Positions 29,722 to 38,374 of a stretch of DNA of 64,000 nucleotides are shown here, one piece after another (within the stretch, counting starts at the first letter, position 1; the number at the start of each line of letters is the position of its first letter). The notes under the pieces were generated by a model. It worked only from the letters and a program-made list of their open reading frames with translations. It was not told the origin of the DNA and did no database searches. Source of the stretch: Nitrospinaceae bacterium (GTDB lineage Bacteria; Nitrospinota; Nitrospinia; Nitrospinales; Nitrospinaceae); NCBI GenBank assembly GCA_028278405.1, contig JANQEK010000021.1, positions 22,140 through 86,139 on the forward strand, in the 5' to 3' direction. A program made the translations under genes and the position numbers.

Positions 29722-32700
29722 TTAAAAATAGCCCGCATCCGGATGAAAACAGACCACCGCCGCTGTTGTGCTGGGCGGATCAAACTCGTTACCGGAAGTC
29801 AAAGTGATTCCCAAATCCTCGGTTTTCAATATGTCATAAATCACTTTATTATTGGTCAAGTCTTCCAAAGCCGGATAACCCGGACTATATCGCTGGCCCA
29901 ATTGGTCTTTTTTTCGGCCAGTGCGCTGACCCATCAATCCATGGATATATTGGGCGAAATCCTCCGCCACCCGGTCACCCAGCCCTTGCAGATACAGTGC
30001 CGACTCGGAGTCATGTTCGCTCTTGAACTCGGCAATAACTTCCTCCATCCGGCGGCCCGCCGTGGTGATCTGTAAACCCACAACGTCCATAATTCCAGAG
30101 CTTTTGGGATGAAAATACTGCGCAACGGAAAATACATCCTTGGTTCCGTTCTTGCCTTTGCCAACCACTGCATTCCACCGGATTCGGCCCAACTCCTGCT
30201 CGGCATTTTCCGGATCGTAAATGATCAGTTCGTCTCCTTCAGATTGCGCCGGCAGGAGAGCAAACCGGGCCTTGGGAGTCAGCCAATGATGAGCGTCTGC
30301 TTTCTGCAGCCATTCCTCGCGTAATTTTTTTAACTGCTCGGGCGTTATGCCTTTCTTCTTCCAGGAGGATTGCTTGCCGAATTTCCAGTTCAGGGAAAAC
30401 AGGCTTTTCGAGTCGATCACGTTTTTCAGCTTGTCCAGCTTGAATTCCACTTTATGGATGCCATAACCGTTCTGCATCACTTCATGTTTTTTGAAGCTCA
30501 CTTTACGTCGATCCAGAGATGCCAACAATTTTTCCTTGTTCTCTTCAATCCCCTTGGCGCGCTCATAATTGCGCTTCAGTTTTTCGCGGTTGGCATTCAG
30601 GAATTCTTCCAACTGATCGCGGTCCATCAGCGCATTCATGGTGTTGACGCCGTCCATGCCGCTTTCGCAGTAAAACACGTTAGGAAGAATATGATCGGTC
30701 TGGTCCTGCCCGTACATCGCCACATATCCGGCATGACGATCATTGACGGGCGCTCCACCAATCAATACAGGAATAACATAGTCTTCTTCCTTCATCATTT
30801 TCGCAACCGTAATCATGTGGTTCGAGGTCTGCACCAACAGGGCGCTCAGACCGATGGCATCGGCGTTTTCTTCCCGTGCCGTTTCGATAAACTTTTCCAG
30901 CGGCACTTGCACACCGAGGTCGATGGTCCGGTATCCATAATTTTCCAGCAGGGTTTTGGCAAGATCCTTGCCGATGCTGTGTACGTCCTGATACACCGTC
31001 CCGATAACCACCACGCCTTTGTAATCGATGGCGGCTCCCGGCTCGACACCGCTGGTGTGGCGCATCCACGCTTCCAGAAACCCCATGACATTGCGCATCA
31101 CGTCGGCACTCTTCAATAGATGCGGCAGGCTCACTTCACCGCGTCCGAATCCGTCGCCGAGCTCACGCATGGTCTTCATCAGATAATCGCTGATGAAATC
31201 AAGAGGCTCATGTTTGTCTAACGCCTCGGCGGCCTGTAGCACAATCTTGTCCCTATATTCATAGGTCCAGCCGTCTTTTTCCAGGGTCCCGGCGGTCTTC
31301 TCCTTGTAACCGTCCATGATCTTGAGGCAGATACTTTCCTCCAGAGACAGGTCGCCATAATTATGTTTTTTGGCAACGGCACCGGTTTTCTTTTTGACCG
31401 CCACTTCCTCGAGGCGCTCGAAGGCATCCATGTCGTGTTCCAGAATGATCTTCCGGCCCAGGTCGACATCCTCCGGCGGTAGGCTTTCCACCGGTACGTA
31501 GTGATTGGGATTGAGAATGGCGCAATCGAGTCCCCGCTGCCGTGCCTCGTCCAGAAACACACTGGTCAGCACCTTCCGCATATACGGCTTCTGCCCGAGA
31601 CCCGCGGTCAGGTTTCCAACGCCGATGGACGTTTTTAAGTCTGGGTGAATGGCTTTAATGCGCGGCAGGCTGTTCAACGCCTCTTCACAGAAATTCATAC
31701 CTTCCTGCGATTCGCTGCCGATCGGATAGGCATTGATGTCGATCAGTATCTGATCCGGCGTCACGCCATATTTTTTTCCTGCCTGCTCGACGATCTCCGC
31801 CGCCAGATTGTATTTTTCATCGGCGGTGATCGCGGGACCTTCCGGACCGTTCACCAGCGCAATATAAATCGGGTGATGCTCGTGGCTCATTTTCAACACC
31901 GCGTCCAGCTTGCTGACACCGGGTTCGTATTCCTCCAGGCTGATCGAATTGACGATGGGACGTCCAGGATAAACCTCCAACCCCTCTTTCAAAGCCTCCA
32001 CGGAGAACGAGTCGATGCACATCGTGCCCTTGAAGTCGCTGGTCACGCCGTGAATCACTTCCGGCAAAACCTTTTCGGTCTCGACGATGTTGCTGTCCAG
32101 GCACACGTCGATGATCTCCATTCCCAGATCGTCGACTTGCGCATGCGCCACGTCTTCCAGCACTTCCATGCGCACGCCGTCTTCGGTTTCCACCGCATTG
32201 CGTACCTTTTTACTGCCGCGCACGTTCAGCATTTCGCCGATACGGACCAGTCCCTCGGTGCTGTCCAACGCCGCTACTTCCTGCGGTCCGGAGATGTAGA
32301 TGTGCGGATCGATCTCCCGCTGGAGAGGTTTGGAGTTCTTGAACTTGTCGCGCAGCACGCGGATATGATCGGGCCGCGTGCCACAGCAGCCGCCGACGAT
32401 GGACACGCCGTATTCCTTCACGAAGGGTTCCATGATATCGCCCATCGCGTCGGGCTCCAGCTTGTAACAGGTCTGGCCGTTTTCCGAGACCGGCTGACCG
32501 GCGTTGGGCACGATCGATATGGGATGCTTCGAGAAATGACAGAGATGTTTGACTGTGGTTTCCATCTCCGCCGGACCGACGTTGCAATTGATGCCGAATA
32601 CATCGATTCCCATGCCCGCGACGGCGGTATATGCCGCATGAATATCGGTATTGAAAATCTGCATTTTAGAGAAGGTGTCGACCGTCACCTGCGCGATGAT

Positions 32701-33348
32701 GGGCAAACGCTTGCCTTTTTTATCGAACGCCCGGTTGGCGCCGATGATCGAAGCCTTGAGCTCCAGGATGTCCTGTTGGGTTTCGAACAGCAGCACATCC
32801 GCACCGCCATCGATCAACCCTTCCACCTGAACCCGATTGTTGTCGACGACCACATCGAAGGTTGTCTTCTGCAGATTCGCCTGCGTGCTCGACAACACAT
32901 TGTTGGATGGACCGATGGACCCGGCAACGAACAACGGCCGCCCGTCATACTCCGGCAGGGATTTGTAATGCTCCACCGCCTTGCGCGCCAGACGGCAACC
33001 TTCAACGTTCAAATGGTGCGCAATGGTTTCCAGATGGCCGCCCATCAGCGTCAGCCCTTCGGGAACCGTGTGCATGTCCGAAGTATCGATCTTCGCCCAG
33101 TCGAATTCTTTGAGCCGCAGAGGCGACGCGCCGAAGGTGTTGGTCTCGATAATGTTGGCGCCCGCCTGCAGGTATTGAAAATGAATATGCTCCAGTTCCT
33201 CCGGCCGCGCGAACACCAACAAGTCGGTCAACATGCGGAACAGCGACCCGCCGAAGGTGGCATCGGTCACGTCCAGCGCCTGCACCATGGTGCCCATGGC
33301 TCCGTCCAAAACAAGGATCTGATTTTTTAAAGCGTCTTCAAAGTTCAT
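29722..33348 (-). CDS. metH: Cobalamin-dependent methionine synthase
   Basis: 1208 residues, full four-module enzyme that methylates homocysteine from 5-methyl-tetrahydrofolate through methylcobalamin. The homocysteine domain starts LVLDGAMGTM and has the zinc ligands in GGCCGTRPDHI near 319. The folate domain (INVRG-like LNVRGSKKVRNAV, DINAYPIGSES) follows. The cobalamin domain contains DVHSIGKDLA near 790 with the lower-axial His. The C-terminal activation domain has the AdoMet-binding RYSPGYPALEDL and ends in CFHPDAGYF. It is divergent from the 33541 gene across 192 bases. I searched that stretch for a cobalamin or SAM riboswitch by eye and could not support one. Confidence 0.96.
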   Translation of the reverse strand: MNFEDALKNQILVLDGAMGTMVQALDVTDATFGGSLFRMLTDLLVFARPEELEHIHFQYLQAGANIIETNTFGASPLRLKEFDWAKIDTSDMHTVPEGLTLMGGHLETIAHHLNVEGCRLARKAVEHYKSLPEYDGRPLFVAGSIGPSNNVLSSTQANLQKTTFDVVVDNNRVQVEGLIDGGADVLLFETQQDILELKASIIGANRAFDKKGKRLPIIAQVTVDTFSKMQIFNTDIHAAYTAVAGMGIDVFGINCNVGPAEMETTVKHLCHFSKHPISIVPNAGQPVSENGQTCYKLEPDAMGDIMEPFVKEYGVSIVGGCCGTRPDHIRVLRDKFKNSKPLQREIDPHIYISGPQEVAALDSTEGLVRIGEMLNVRGSKKVRNAVETEDGVRMEVLEDVAHAQVDDLGMEIIDVCLDSNIVETEKVLPEVIHGVTSDFKGTMCIDSFSVEALKEGLEVYPGRPIVNSISLEEYEPGVSKLDAVLKMSHEHHPIYIALVNGPEGPAITADEKYNLAAEIVEQAGKKYGVTPDQILIDINAYPIGSESQEGMNFCEEALNSLPRIKAIHPDLKTSIGVGNLTAGLGQKPYMRKVLTSVFLDEARQRGLDCAILNPNHYVPVESLPPEDVDLGRKIILEHDMDAFERLEEVAVKKKTGAVAKKHNYGDLSLEESICLKIMDGYKEKTAGTLEKDGWTYEYRDKIVLQAAEALDKHEPLDFISDYLMKTMRELGDGFGRGEVSLPHLLKSADVMRNVMGFLEAWMRHTSGVEPGAAIDYKGVVVIGTVYQDVHSIGKDLAKTLLENYGYRTIDLGVQVPLEKFIETAREENADAIGLSALLVQTSNHMITVAKMMKEEDYVIPVLIGGAPVNDRHAGYVAMYGQDQTDHILPNVFYCESGMDGVNTMNALMDRDQLEEFLNANREKLKRNYERAKGIEENKEKLLASLDRRKVSFKKHEVMQNGYGIHKVEFKLDKLKNVIDSKSLFSLNWKFGKQSSWKKKGITPEQLKKLREEWLQKADAHHWLTPKARFALLPAQSEGDELIIYDPENAEQELGRIRWNAVVGKGKNGTKDVFSVAQYFHPKSSGIMDVVGLQITTAGRRMEEVIAEFKSEHDSESALYLQGLGDRVAEDFAQYIHGLMGQRTGRKKDQLGQRYSPGYPALEDLTNNKVIYDILKTEDLGITLTSGNEFDPPSTTAAVVCFHPDAGYF

Positions 33349-33540
33349 AAATATTTCAAATCAAGTCCGCGCCTGCCACGCCAACGGGAGCTTTCTTACC
33401 TTTGGAATCAACGATTTACGGGTAAGGAACCTGCAGGTAGGAATATTTTTCTCGTACTATGGGGTCCATTATATAAAATATGCGAAGGCAATGCATCTCC
33501 GCGCCCACAAGAGATACCACGAATTCGGGGAGGATTCACT

Positions 33541-34689
33541 ATGAACCTGCAACCTGTACCAAAATCTTTGGAGCGAAGAGTCCCGGGGGCGTACTGCCTC
33601 ATATTGATTTGGATGCTGTTTCTGGACAGCGGGTGCAGCTGGGCGGAGAATGCGACTGATTTAAAGTTGAACGTGCCGGACGATGTCCGTCTGACCGTGT
33701 TTGCCGACAACGTGCCCAAAGCCCGGCACATGGCGTTTGACGACCAGGGCATCCTGTTCCTGAGCCGGCACCGCGCCGGTGCCGTGACCGCCCTGCCTGA
33801 TAATAACAACGACGGCAAAGCCGACCGAAACGTTTCGATCCTTGAAGGACGGCAAAAGCCCCACGGACTGGCGTTCATCCAGCTCGACTCCGGTTACTAT
33901 CTGTACGTGGCGGAAGAGGACCAGGTGGTCCGCCTCAAACGCACCGCCAAACCCTTCACCTACGGCAAGCCCGAGGTGCTCGTGTCCGGCATCCCCACCG
34001 GCGGTCATTCCACACGCACCGTTAAAATCAAAGACAACAAGATGTACGTCTCCATCGGCTCGTCCTGCAACGTGTGTATCGAAGACACCCCGCTACGGGC
34101 CGCCGTCTGGCAATACGATCTGGATGGCAAGAATGGAAAACTGTTCGCGGCAGGACTGCGCAACTCGGTGGGTATCGAATTCTCGCCTTACTCCGGTGAG
34201 CTGTGGGGCGTCAACAACGGCCGCGACTGGCTGGGGGACGATCACCCAAGAGAAGAACTCAACATAATTAAAGAAGGAAAACACTATGGCTGGCCGTACT
34301 GCTGGGAACGCCGTACGCCCGACCCCGATTACGGCAACCAGTACAACTGCGATAAGACCGAAGTCCCAGCCTATATGTTTACCGCGCACATGGCGCCGCT
34401 GGGTCTCGAGTTTTATCAGAAAGGTAACCTGCCTGCGAAGTACAAAAACAGTCTGTTCATTTCCTTTCACGGATCGTGGAACCGCTCCGTCCCCGCCGGG
34501 TACAAAGTCGTGCGCGTCATCCTCAACAGCAAGGGCGAAATCCAGTCGCACGAGGATTTCATCACCGGCTGGCTGATGCCCGACGGCTCCAAACAGGGCC
34601 GCCCCGTCGACGTCCAGCTCTCACCCACCGGCGACCTCTACCTCTCCGACGACTCCCTCGGCGTCGTCTACAAAATCACAGGAAAATGA
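33541..34689 (+). CDS. Exported PQQ-type glucose/sorbosone dehydrogenase-like beta-propeller protein
   Basis: 382 residues behind GGGGAGGA. Residues 1-36 are an export signal; a Cys in DSGCSW could be lipidated but the -3 residue is Asp, so this is not a normal lipobox. The rest is a six-bladed propeller of the GSDH/L-sorbosone dehydrogenase family: ARHMAFDDQGILFLS, GRQKPHGLAF, GGHSTRTVKI, GSSCNVCIED with a Cys pair, AGLRNSVGIEFSP, GVNNGRDWLGDD, and FISFHGSWNR. Known relatives oxidise sugars with PQQ and calcium in the periplasm, but many family members are uncharacterised. The next gene overlaps its stop by four bases. Confidence 0.8.
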   Translation: MNLQPVPKSLERRVPGAYCLILIWMLFLDSGCSWAENATDLKLNVPDDVRLTVFADNVPKARHMAFDDQGILFLSRHRAGAVTALPDNNNDGKADRNVSILEGRQKPHGLAFIQLDSGYYLYVAEEDQVVRLKRTAKPFTYGKPEVLVSGIPTGGHSTRTVKIKDNKMYVSIGSSCNVCIEDTPLRAAVWQYDLDGKNGKLFAAGLRNSVGIEFSPYSGELWGVNNGRDWLGDDHPREELNIIKEGKHYGWPYCWERRTPDPDYGNQYNCDKTEVPAYMFTAHMAPLGLEFYQKGNLPAKYKNSLFISFHGSWNRSVPAGYKVVRVILNSKGEIQSHEDFITGWLMPDGSKQGRPVDVQLSPTGDLYLSDDSLGVVYKITGK

Positions 34690-35666
34690 AAACATATCCA
34701 TTATTAATGATCTTTGTGTTCAGCTTGATCGCATGCGCCGCGGATCAGAGTATTCAGTTTAACGAAGCCGGGTTAAAAGCCAGTAGTCTGGGCCATTACG
34801 ATGAAGCAATTGAGTATCACGAAAAAGCTCTAGCTATTGACCTGAAAATTTATGGTCCTGAAGACTCCCGTGTGGCTTCTTTGTGGAACAATCTTGGGGA
34901 AACGTGGAGGCTGAAAGGAGACTACGACAAAGCTATTGAATATTTGAATAAAGCCCTGGCCAGCGATCTCAAAAATTTTGGTCCCGAGCATCCTAAGGTG
35001 GCTTCCCGTTGGAACAATCTGGGACTTGCCTGGAATGGTAAAGGTCAACACGGCAAAGCCATTGAGTATCTTGAAAAAGCTCTAGCAAGTGATCTAAGGA
35101 ATCTCGGCCCCGAACACCCGCATGTAGCAACAGCCTGGAATAATCTGGGAACGGTTTGGGCTGACAAACGCGACTACGATAAAGCCATAGAATATTTCGA
35201 AAAGGCTTTGGCTAGTAGCCTTAAAACATACGGCCCCGAACATCCCATTGTAGCCATGCGATGGAACAACTTGGCGATTACTTGGCAGGATAAAGGAGAA
35301 CATGAAAAAGCCATTGAAAATTATAAAAAAGCTCTCGTCATTGAGCTGAAAACTTTGGGTCCCGAGCACCAAGAAGTGGCCACTACCTGGAACGCCATGG
35401 GAGTTTCATTGTGGAAAATTGGAAACTTTGATCAGGCCATCGAATATTACGATAAGTCTTTAGCCAGTAACCTTAAAACGTTCGGTCCCGAACATTATTC
35501 AGTTGCTGTTCGCTGGTTCAACCTGGGCAAAGCTTGGCAAGATAAGGGCGAAAAAGAAAAAGCGAGAGAATATTATGAAAAAGCATTGGAGGTTTTTCGA
35601 AAGAAAGAACTCAGACAACAGGTTAAGTTAGTAGAAAAAAACCTCCGTTCCCTACCCGACAACTAA
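34686..35666 (+). CDS. Lipoprotein with kinesin-light-chain-type TPR repeats
   Basis: 326 residues from the ATG at 34686, which overlaps the previous stop as ATGA; longer readings in this frame run through the dehydrogenase gene and are rejected. The signal peptide ends in a good lipobox, LIAC (Cys at about 16). It is followed by seven near-identical 42-residue TPR units of the form HYDEAIEYHEKALAIDL...GPEDSRVASLWNNLG. The high similarity between units points to recent internal duplication. It is expected at the periplasmic face of a membrane as a protein-interaction scaffold. It converges with the SUMF1 gene, sharing four bases at the ends. Confidence 0.8.
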   Translation: MKTYPLLMIFVFSLIACAADQSIQFNEAGLKASSLGHYDEAIEYHEKALAIDLKIYGPEDSRVASLWNNLGETWRLKGDYDKAIEYLNKALASDLKNFGPEHPKVASRWNNLGLAWNGKGQHGKAIEYLEKALASDLRNLGPEHPHVATAWNNLGTVWADKRDYDKAIEYFEKALASSLKTYGPEHPIVAMRWNNLAITWQDKGEHEKAIENYKKALVIELKTLGPEHQEVATTWNAMGVSLWKIGNFDQAIEYYDKSLASNLKTFGPEHYSVAVRWFNLGKAWQDKGEKEKAREYYEKALEVFRKKELRQQVKLVEKNLRSLPDN

Positions 35667-36541
35667 TCGGTGTTATTGCTCTTCTTTTCTTTCTTTTCAA
35701 AATATCTCTGATACAAAGTCGGTTTGTCCTTGGCGCAGCGGAAGCCGACGTCGATGGCGCGGCGGACGGGGTGCAGTTTCTGGCGGTAGGAGACGCGCGA
35801 TTTGAGCGCCATCACTTTCTTGTAGGACTTCTTCGGGAAGTGACCGATGCCGAGATACGACATGCCGCGCACCACCACCTTCTTGCCCTCATAATGTTCC
35901 TTCTGCCAGATGTTGTCGGGATACGGTTTGTAGTAGTCCCACACCCATTCCCACACGTTGCCGATCATGTCCTCCACACCGTAAGGACTGGCTCCCTGCG
36001 GAAACGAGCCGACGGGTCGGAGTCCACGGTTCTTTTTGGGATTCTGCGACCGGCTGAGGTTGGCCTTTGAAAAATCGAAATGGTTGCCCCAGGGATACCG
36101 GAAATCTTTTGGACCGCGCGCGGCTTTTTCCCATTCCTGCTCGCTGGGCAGACGCTTGCCCGCCCACTTGGCGTAGTCACTGGCGTCGTAAAACGTGACA
36201 TCGGTAACCGGCAGGTTCTCCCAGCCTTCGGGGTATTTCCTGCCGCGCCAGGAACGCGGCGTGCGGTGATCGGTCGCCTGCGTGAAGATATAGTACTGCT
36301 TATTCGTCACTTCATATTTGTCGATGTAGAAGTCGGGCAGGTGCAGGCGCCGCTGCGGGGACTCGTCGGCATACCAGGGTTTGTCGAGTCCGAGGGACAG
36401 CGCATCGCCCTCGTCATCGTACTCGTCCGTTCCCATGAGGAAATACCCGGCGGGAACCAGCACCATCCCCTCCGGCGGAGGCGGATCGCAGGCGATCAAC
36501 AACGCAGCGCATCCCAGTAATAAGATCAGCCTTTTAACCAT
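35663..36541 (-). CDS. SUMF1-domain lipoprotein
   Basis: 292 residues. The signal peptide ends LLIAC with the lipid Cys near 18, then DPPPPEG. The SUMF1/FGE-sulfatase fold runs about 24-275: GMVLVPAGYFLMGTDEYDDE, FYIDKYEVTNKQYYIF, LPVTDVTFYDASDYAKWAGKRLPSEQEWEKAARG, GNVWEWVWDYY, VVVRGMSY and GFRCAK. The Cys pair that makes formylglycine in true FGE is absent; only the structural GFRC cysteine remains, so formylglycine formation is not expected. Related lipoproteins are often periplasmic factors of unknown role or ligand-binding domains. The C-terminus is Lys-rich. The promoter probably lies within 36542-36596. Confidence 0.82.
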   Translation of the reverse strand: MVKRLILLLGCAALLIACDPPPPEGMVLVPAGYFLMGTDEYDDEGDALSLGLDKPWYADESPQRRLHLPDFYIDKYEVTNKQYYIFTQATDHRTPRSWRGRKYPEGWENLPVTDVTFYDASDYAKWAGKRLPSEQEWEKAARGPKDFRYPWGNHFDFSKANLSRSQNPKKNRGLRPVGSFPQGASPYGVEDMIGNVWEWVWDYYKPYPDNIWQKEHYEGKKVVVRGMSYLGIGHFPKKSYKKVMALKSRVSYRQKLHPVRRAIDVGFRCAKDKPTLYQRYFEKKEKKSNNTD

Positions 36542-36596
36542 CAGATGTCATCTTTGGCTTTTTGACAATACATCAGTTCGGTCTCTGTTCAATAGT

Positions 36597-37043
36597 TTAT
36601 CTATAAAGATTAAACAATTCGCAGACAAACGCGTAACCTAACACTCCATAAGCACCTAATCCTGTACCAATGGCTACTATCAGCACTGGAATCCAAATTC
36701 GGCCAAGACGTACTGCTAACTCAGTAGTTTTCTTATTATGAATTTCAATTTGCGTGTGGAACTGTTCGGGATCTTTGATGACCTTTTGAAGAGATTGAAA
36801 AACAATCCCATTATGAATCATCTTATAAATCTCGAAAGACATAAAGAAAACAATTGAAATGAGAATCAAGAGCGCTGACCAGAAAACCTGTCCTTTAGAT
36901 AAATATTCTTTGGTAAGACCCCATAATGCAAAAAATCCCGCATAACCACCTATCATAATTAGATTGGTGTATGCCATTGCACGGTTATATGCATTTTCTA
37001 AAAATTCTTTTTGCTTATCTATGGTTGATTTGGTGAATTCCAT
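36597..37043 (-). CDS. Small membrane protein, unknown
   Basis: 148 residues from the ATG at 37043, which has GAAAGGGGGT before it; a longer reading from TTG at 37079 has no ribosome site. There are four likely membrane helices: about 27-45 (LIMIGGYAGFFALWGL), 54-73 (FWSALLILISIVFFMSF), and a closely spaced pair between 115 and 145 (IWIPVLIVAIGTGLGAYGVLGYAFV). The loop between helices 2 and 3 is charged (HNGIVFQSLQKVIKDPEQFHTQIEIHNKKTTE). I recognise no family. It stands alone on the minus strand upstream of the SUMF1 gene (55 bases apart) and may be cotranscribed with it. Confidence 0.65.
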   Translation of the reverse strand: MEFTKSTIDKQKEFLENAYNRAMAYTNLIMIGGYAGFFALWGLTKEYLSKGQVFWSALLILISIVFFMSFEIYKMIHNGIVFQSLQKVIKDPEQFHTQIEIHNKKTTELAVRLGRIWIPVLIVAIGTGLGAYGVLGYAFVCELFNLYR

Positions 37044-37158
37044 GCGACCCCCTTTCTCAACCTTGTTGACGGCGGCCAACCTTTAGTATTTCAAGTAGTT
37101 ATTTTTATCGTTGCATAGAAGGATGTAAACATAATACCGTTTCATAGTTTACTTACGC

Positions 37159-37190
37159 CTGCCGCCCTTCGACAAGCTCAGGGTGACAGG
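37159..37190. repeat. Short palindromic intergenic repeat unit
   Basis: CCTGCCGCCCTTCGACAAGC then TCAGGGTGACAGG: a 32-base imperfect inverted repeat with CCTG/CAGG ends and a CCCT/AGGG inner stem. The core CCCTTCGACAAGCTCAGGG is a dispersed palindrome seen between genes in many unrelated bacteria. Only one copy is present in this window. Confidence 0.5.
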
Positions 37191-37238
37191 CTTGATCAAG
37201 TCCTGATTGATATTGAAGACCTAAACTATACACGTTTC

Positions 37239-38222
37239 ATGGACGGAACATCCAAAAAACCCATCGAACACATTCCGCTGACGAGCATCGGGGAGGACCG
37301 TCTCACGCAATTCTCGATGGACCCGCCTCCCGACACCCTGGTGCAGTCGGTTCGGGAACTGGGGATCACCCATCCGGTCCTGCTGGCTCCTCTGGGCACT
37401 GAGTACCAAATCGTGTGCGGCCACCGTCGTGTCGCGTGTGCGCGCCAACTGAATCTGGAGTCCATTCCCGCCTGGATACTGGAGAGTGTTCCCACACCTG
37501 CCGAAATGCTGAAACACAACCTGCTCGAAAACCGCGGACAGAGAACCTACAGCGACATCGAAAAAGGAGGAATCGTCCACAAACTGACGCAAGCGAAGAT
37601 ACCCGAATCTAAAATCATCCAGGATTACCTGCCTCTGCTCGATCTGGAACGCAGTAAAAAACTATTGGTCGATCTTAAACAATGCGCCGCATTTTCCGAG
37701 AGCCTGAATGTATTGCTCCACGAACTGAACCTGCCGTTGCGCGTGTTTTCAATTTTGTTCCGGTGGAATGCGAACGACCAGGCCCTGGCTGAAACCCTGC
37801 TGGGAACCCTGCGTCCGGGCGTCAACAAATGCCGCGAGTTGCTGGAACTGGCAGACGAGACGGCGGTAAAGGAGACTACATCTCCGCATGAAATTCTGAA
37901 CCGTCCGGAAATTCAAACACCGCTCCAGAACACCGATCTGGCGCTGAACGAAAAATATGAAGCGGTTCACAAGCAACTGCGTTTATGGCGTTACCCGGTG
38001 TTGACCGATCTCCAGAAGCAGGTGTACCGGGCCATCGACCAGCTCCGTCTCGACGGGAGAATCAAACTGCGCACGCCGGAGAATTTCGAGAGCGATCAAT
38101 TCAAGATCGAATTACAGTTCAAGACCCGCGAGGAGTTCGTCGCCCAAGTGGAACAGTTGTTTCGAGTCACCGACTCCGAAGCCCTCGACGAATTGATCCG
38201 TATTTTCAAGGAGATGAAATAA
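37239..38222 (+). CDS. Solo ParB/Srx-fold protein
   Basis: 327 residues. Residues 8-85 form a ParB N-terminal domain: IPLTSIG..RLTQFS, then DTLVQSVRELGITHPVLL and CGHRRVACARQLNLESIPAWIL, the last matching the GxRR nucleotide-binding motif of ParB CTPases. Residues 86-180 are helical and could include the DNA-binding part (KNQ-like NLLENRGQRTYSDIEKGGIV), but the helix-turn-helix is not the usual KorB type. The C-terminal third is a separate alpha/beta region with no recognised family. No parA is adjacent and the surroundings are not chromosome-partition genes, so a partition role is unlikely. It may be a transcription factor or a protein of unknown function. Confidence 0.72.
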   Translation: MDGTSKKPIEHIPLTSIGEDRLTQFSMDPPPDTLVQSVRELGITHPVLLAPLGTEYQIVCGHRRVACARQLNLESIPAWILESVPTPAEMLKHNLLENRGQRTYSDIEKGGIVHKLTQAKIPESKIIQDYLPLLDLERSKKLLVDLKQCAAFSESLNVLLHELNLPLRVFSILFRWNANDQALAETLLGTLRPGVNKCRELLELADETAVKETTSPHEILNRPEIQTPLQNTDLALNEKYEAVHKQLRLWRYPVLTDLQKQVYRAIDQLRLDGRIKLRTPENFESDQFKIELQFKTREEFVAQVEQLFRVTDSEALDELIRIFKEMK

Positions 38223-38374
38223 GGCTCTCTCAAAAAGTCTAACAAGTGGTTTTAATATTTGCTCCGGGCCTTGCCCGGTCAGAAAATTCTTGCACTCCGT
38301 CAGACTAAAGTCCATAATGCCCCATCCCATAAACCCTGTATTTTAAATGGATAACTGCTCTGGGGGAGGCGGTT

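Noticed and set aside
31645..33330. 561-residue plus-strand open frame opposite metH
   Set aside because: It is antisense to an unambiguous, fully conserved metH and its translation has no recognisable domain; it follows from codon bias.
33349..33540. Possible cobalamin, SAM or SAH riboswitch before metH
   Set aside because: No conserved core of these classes could be followed in the 192 bases; a covariance-model search would settle it.
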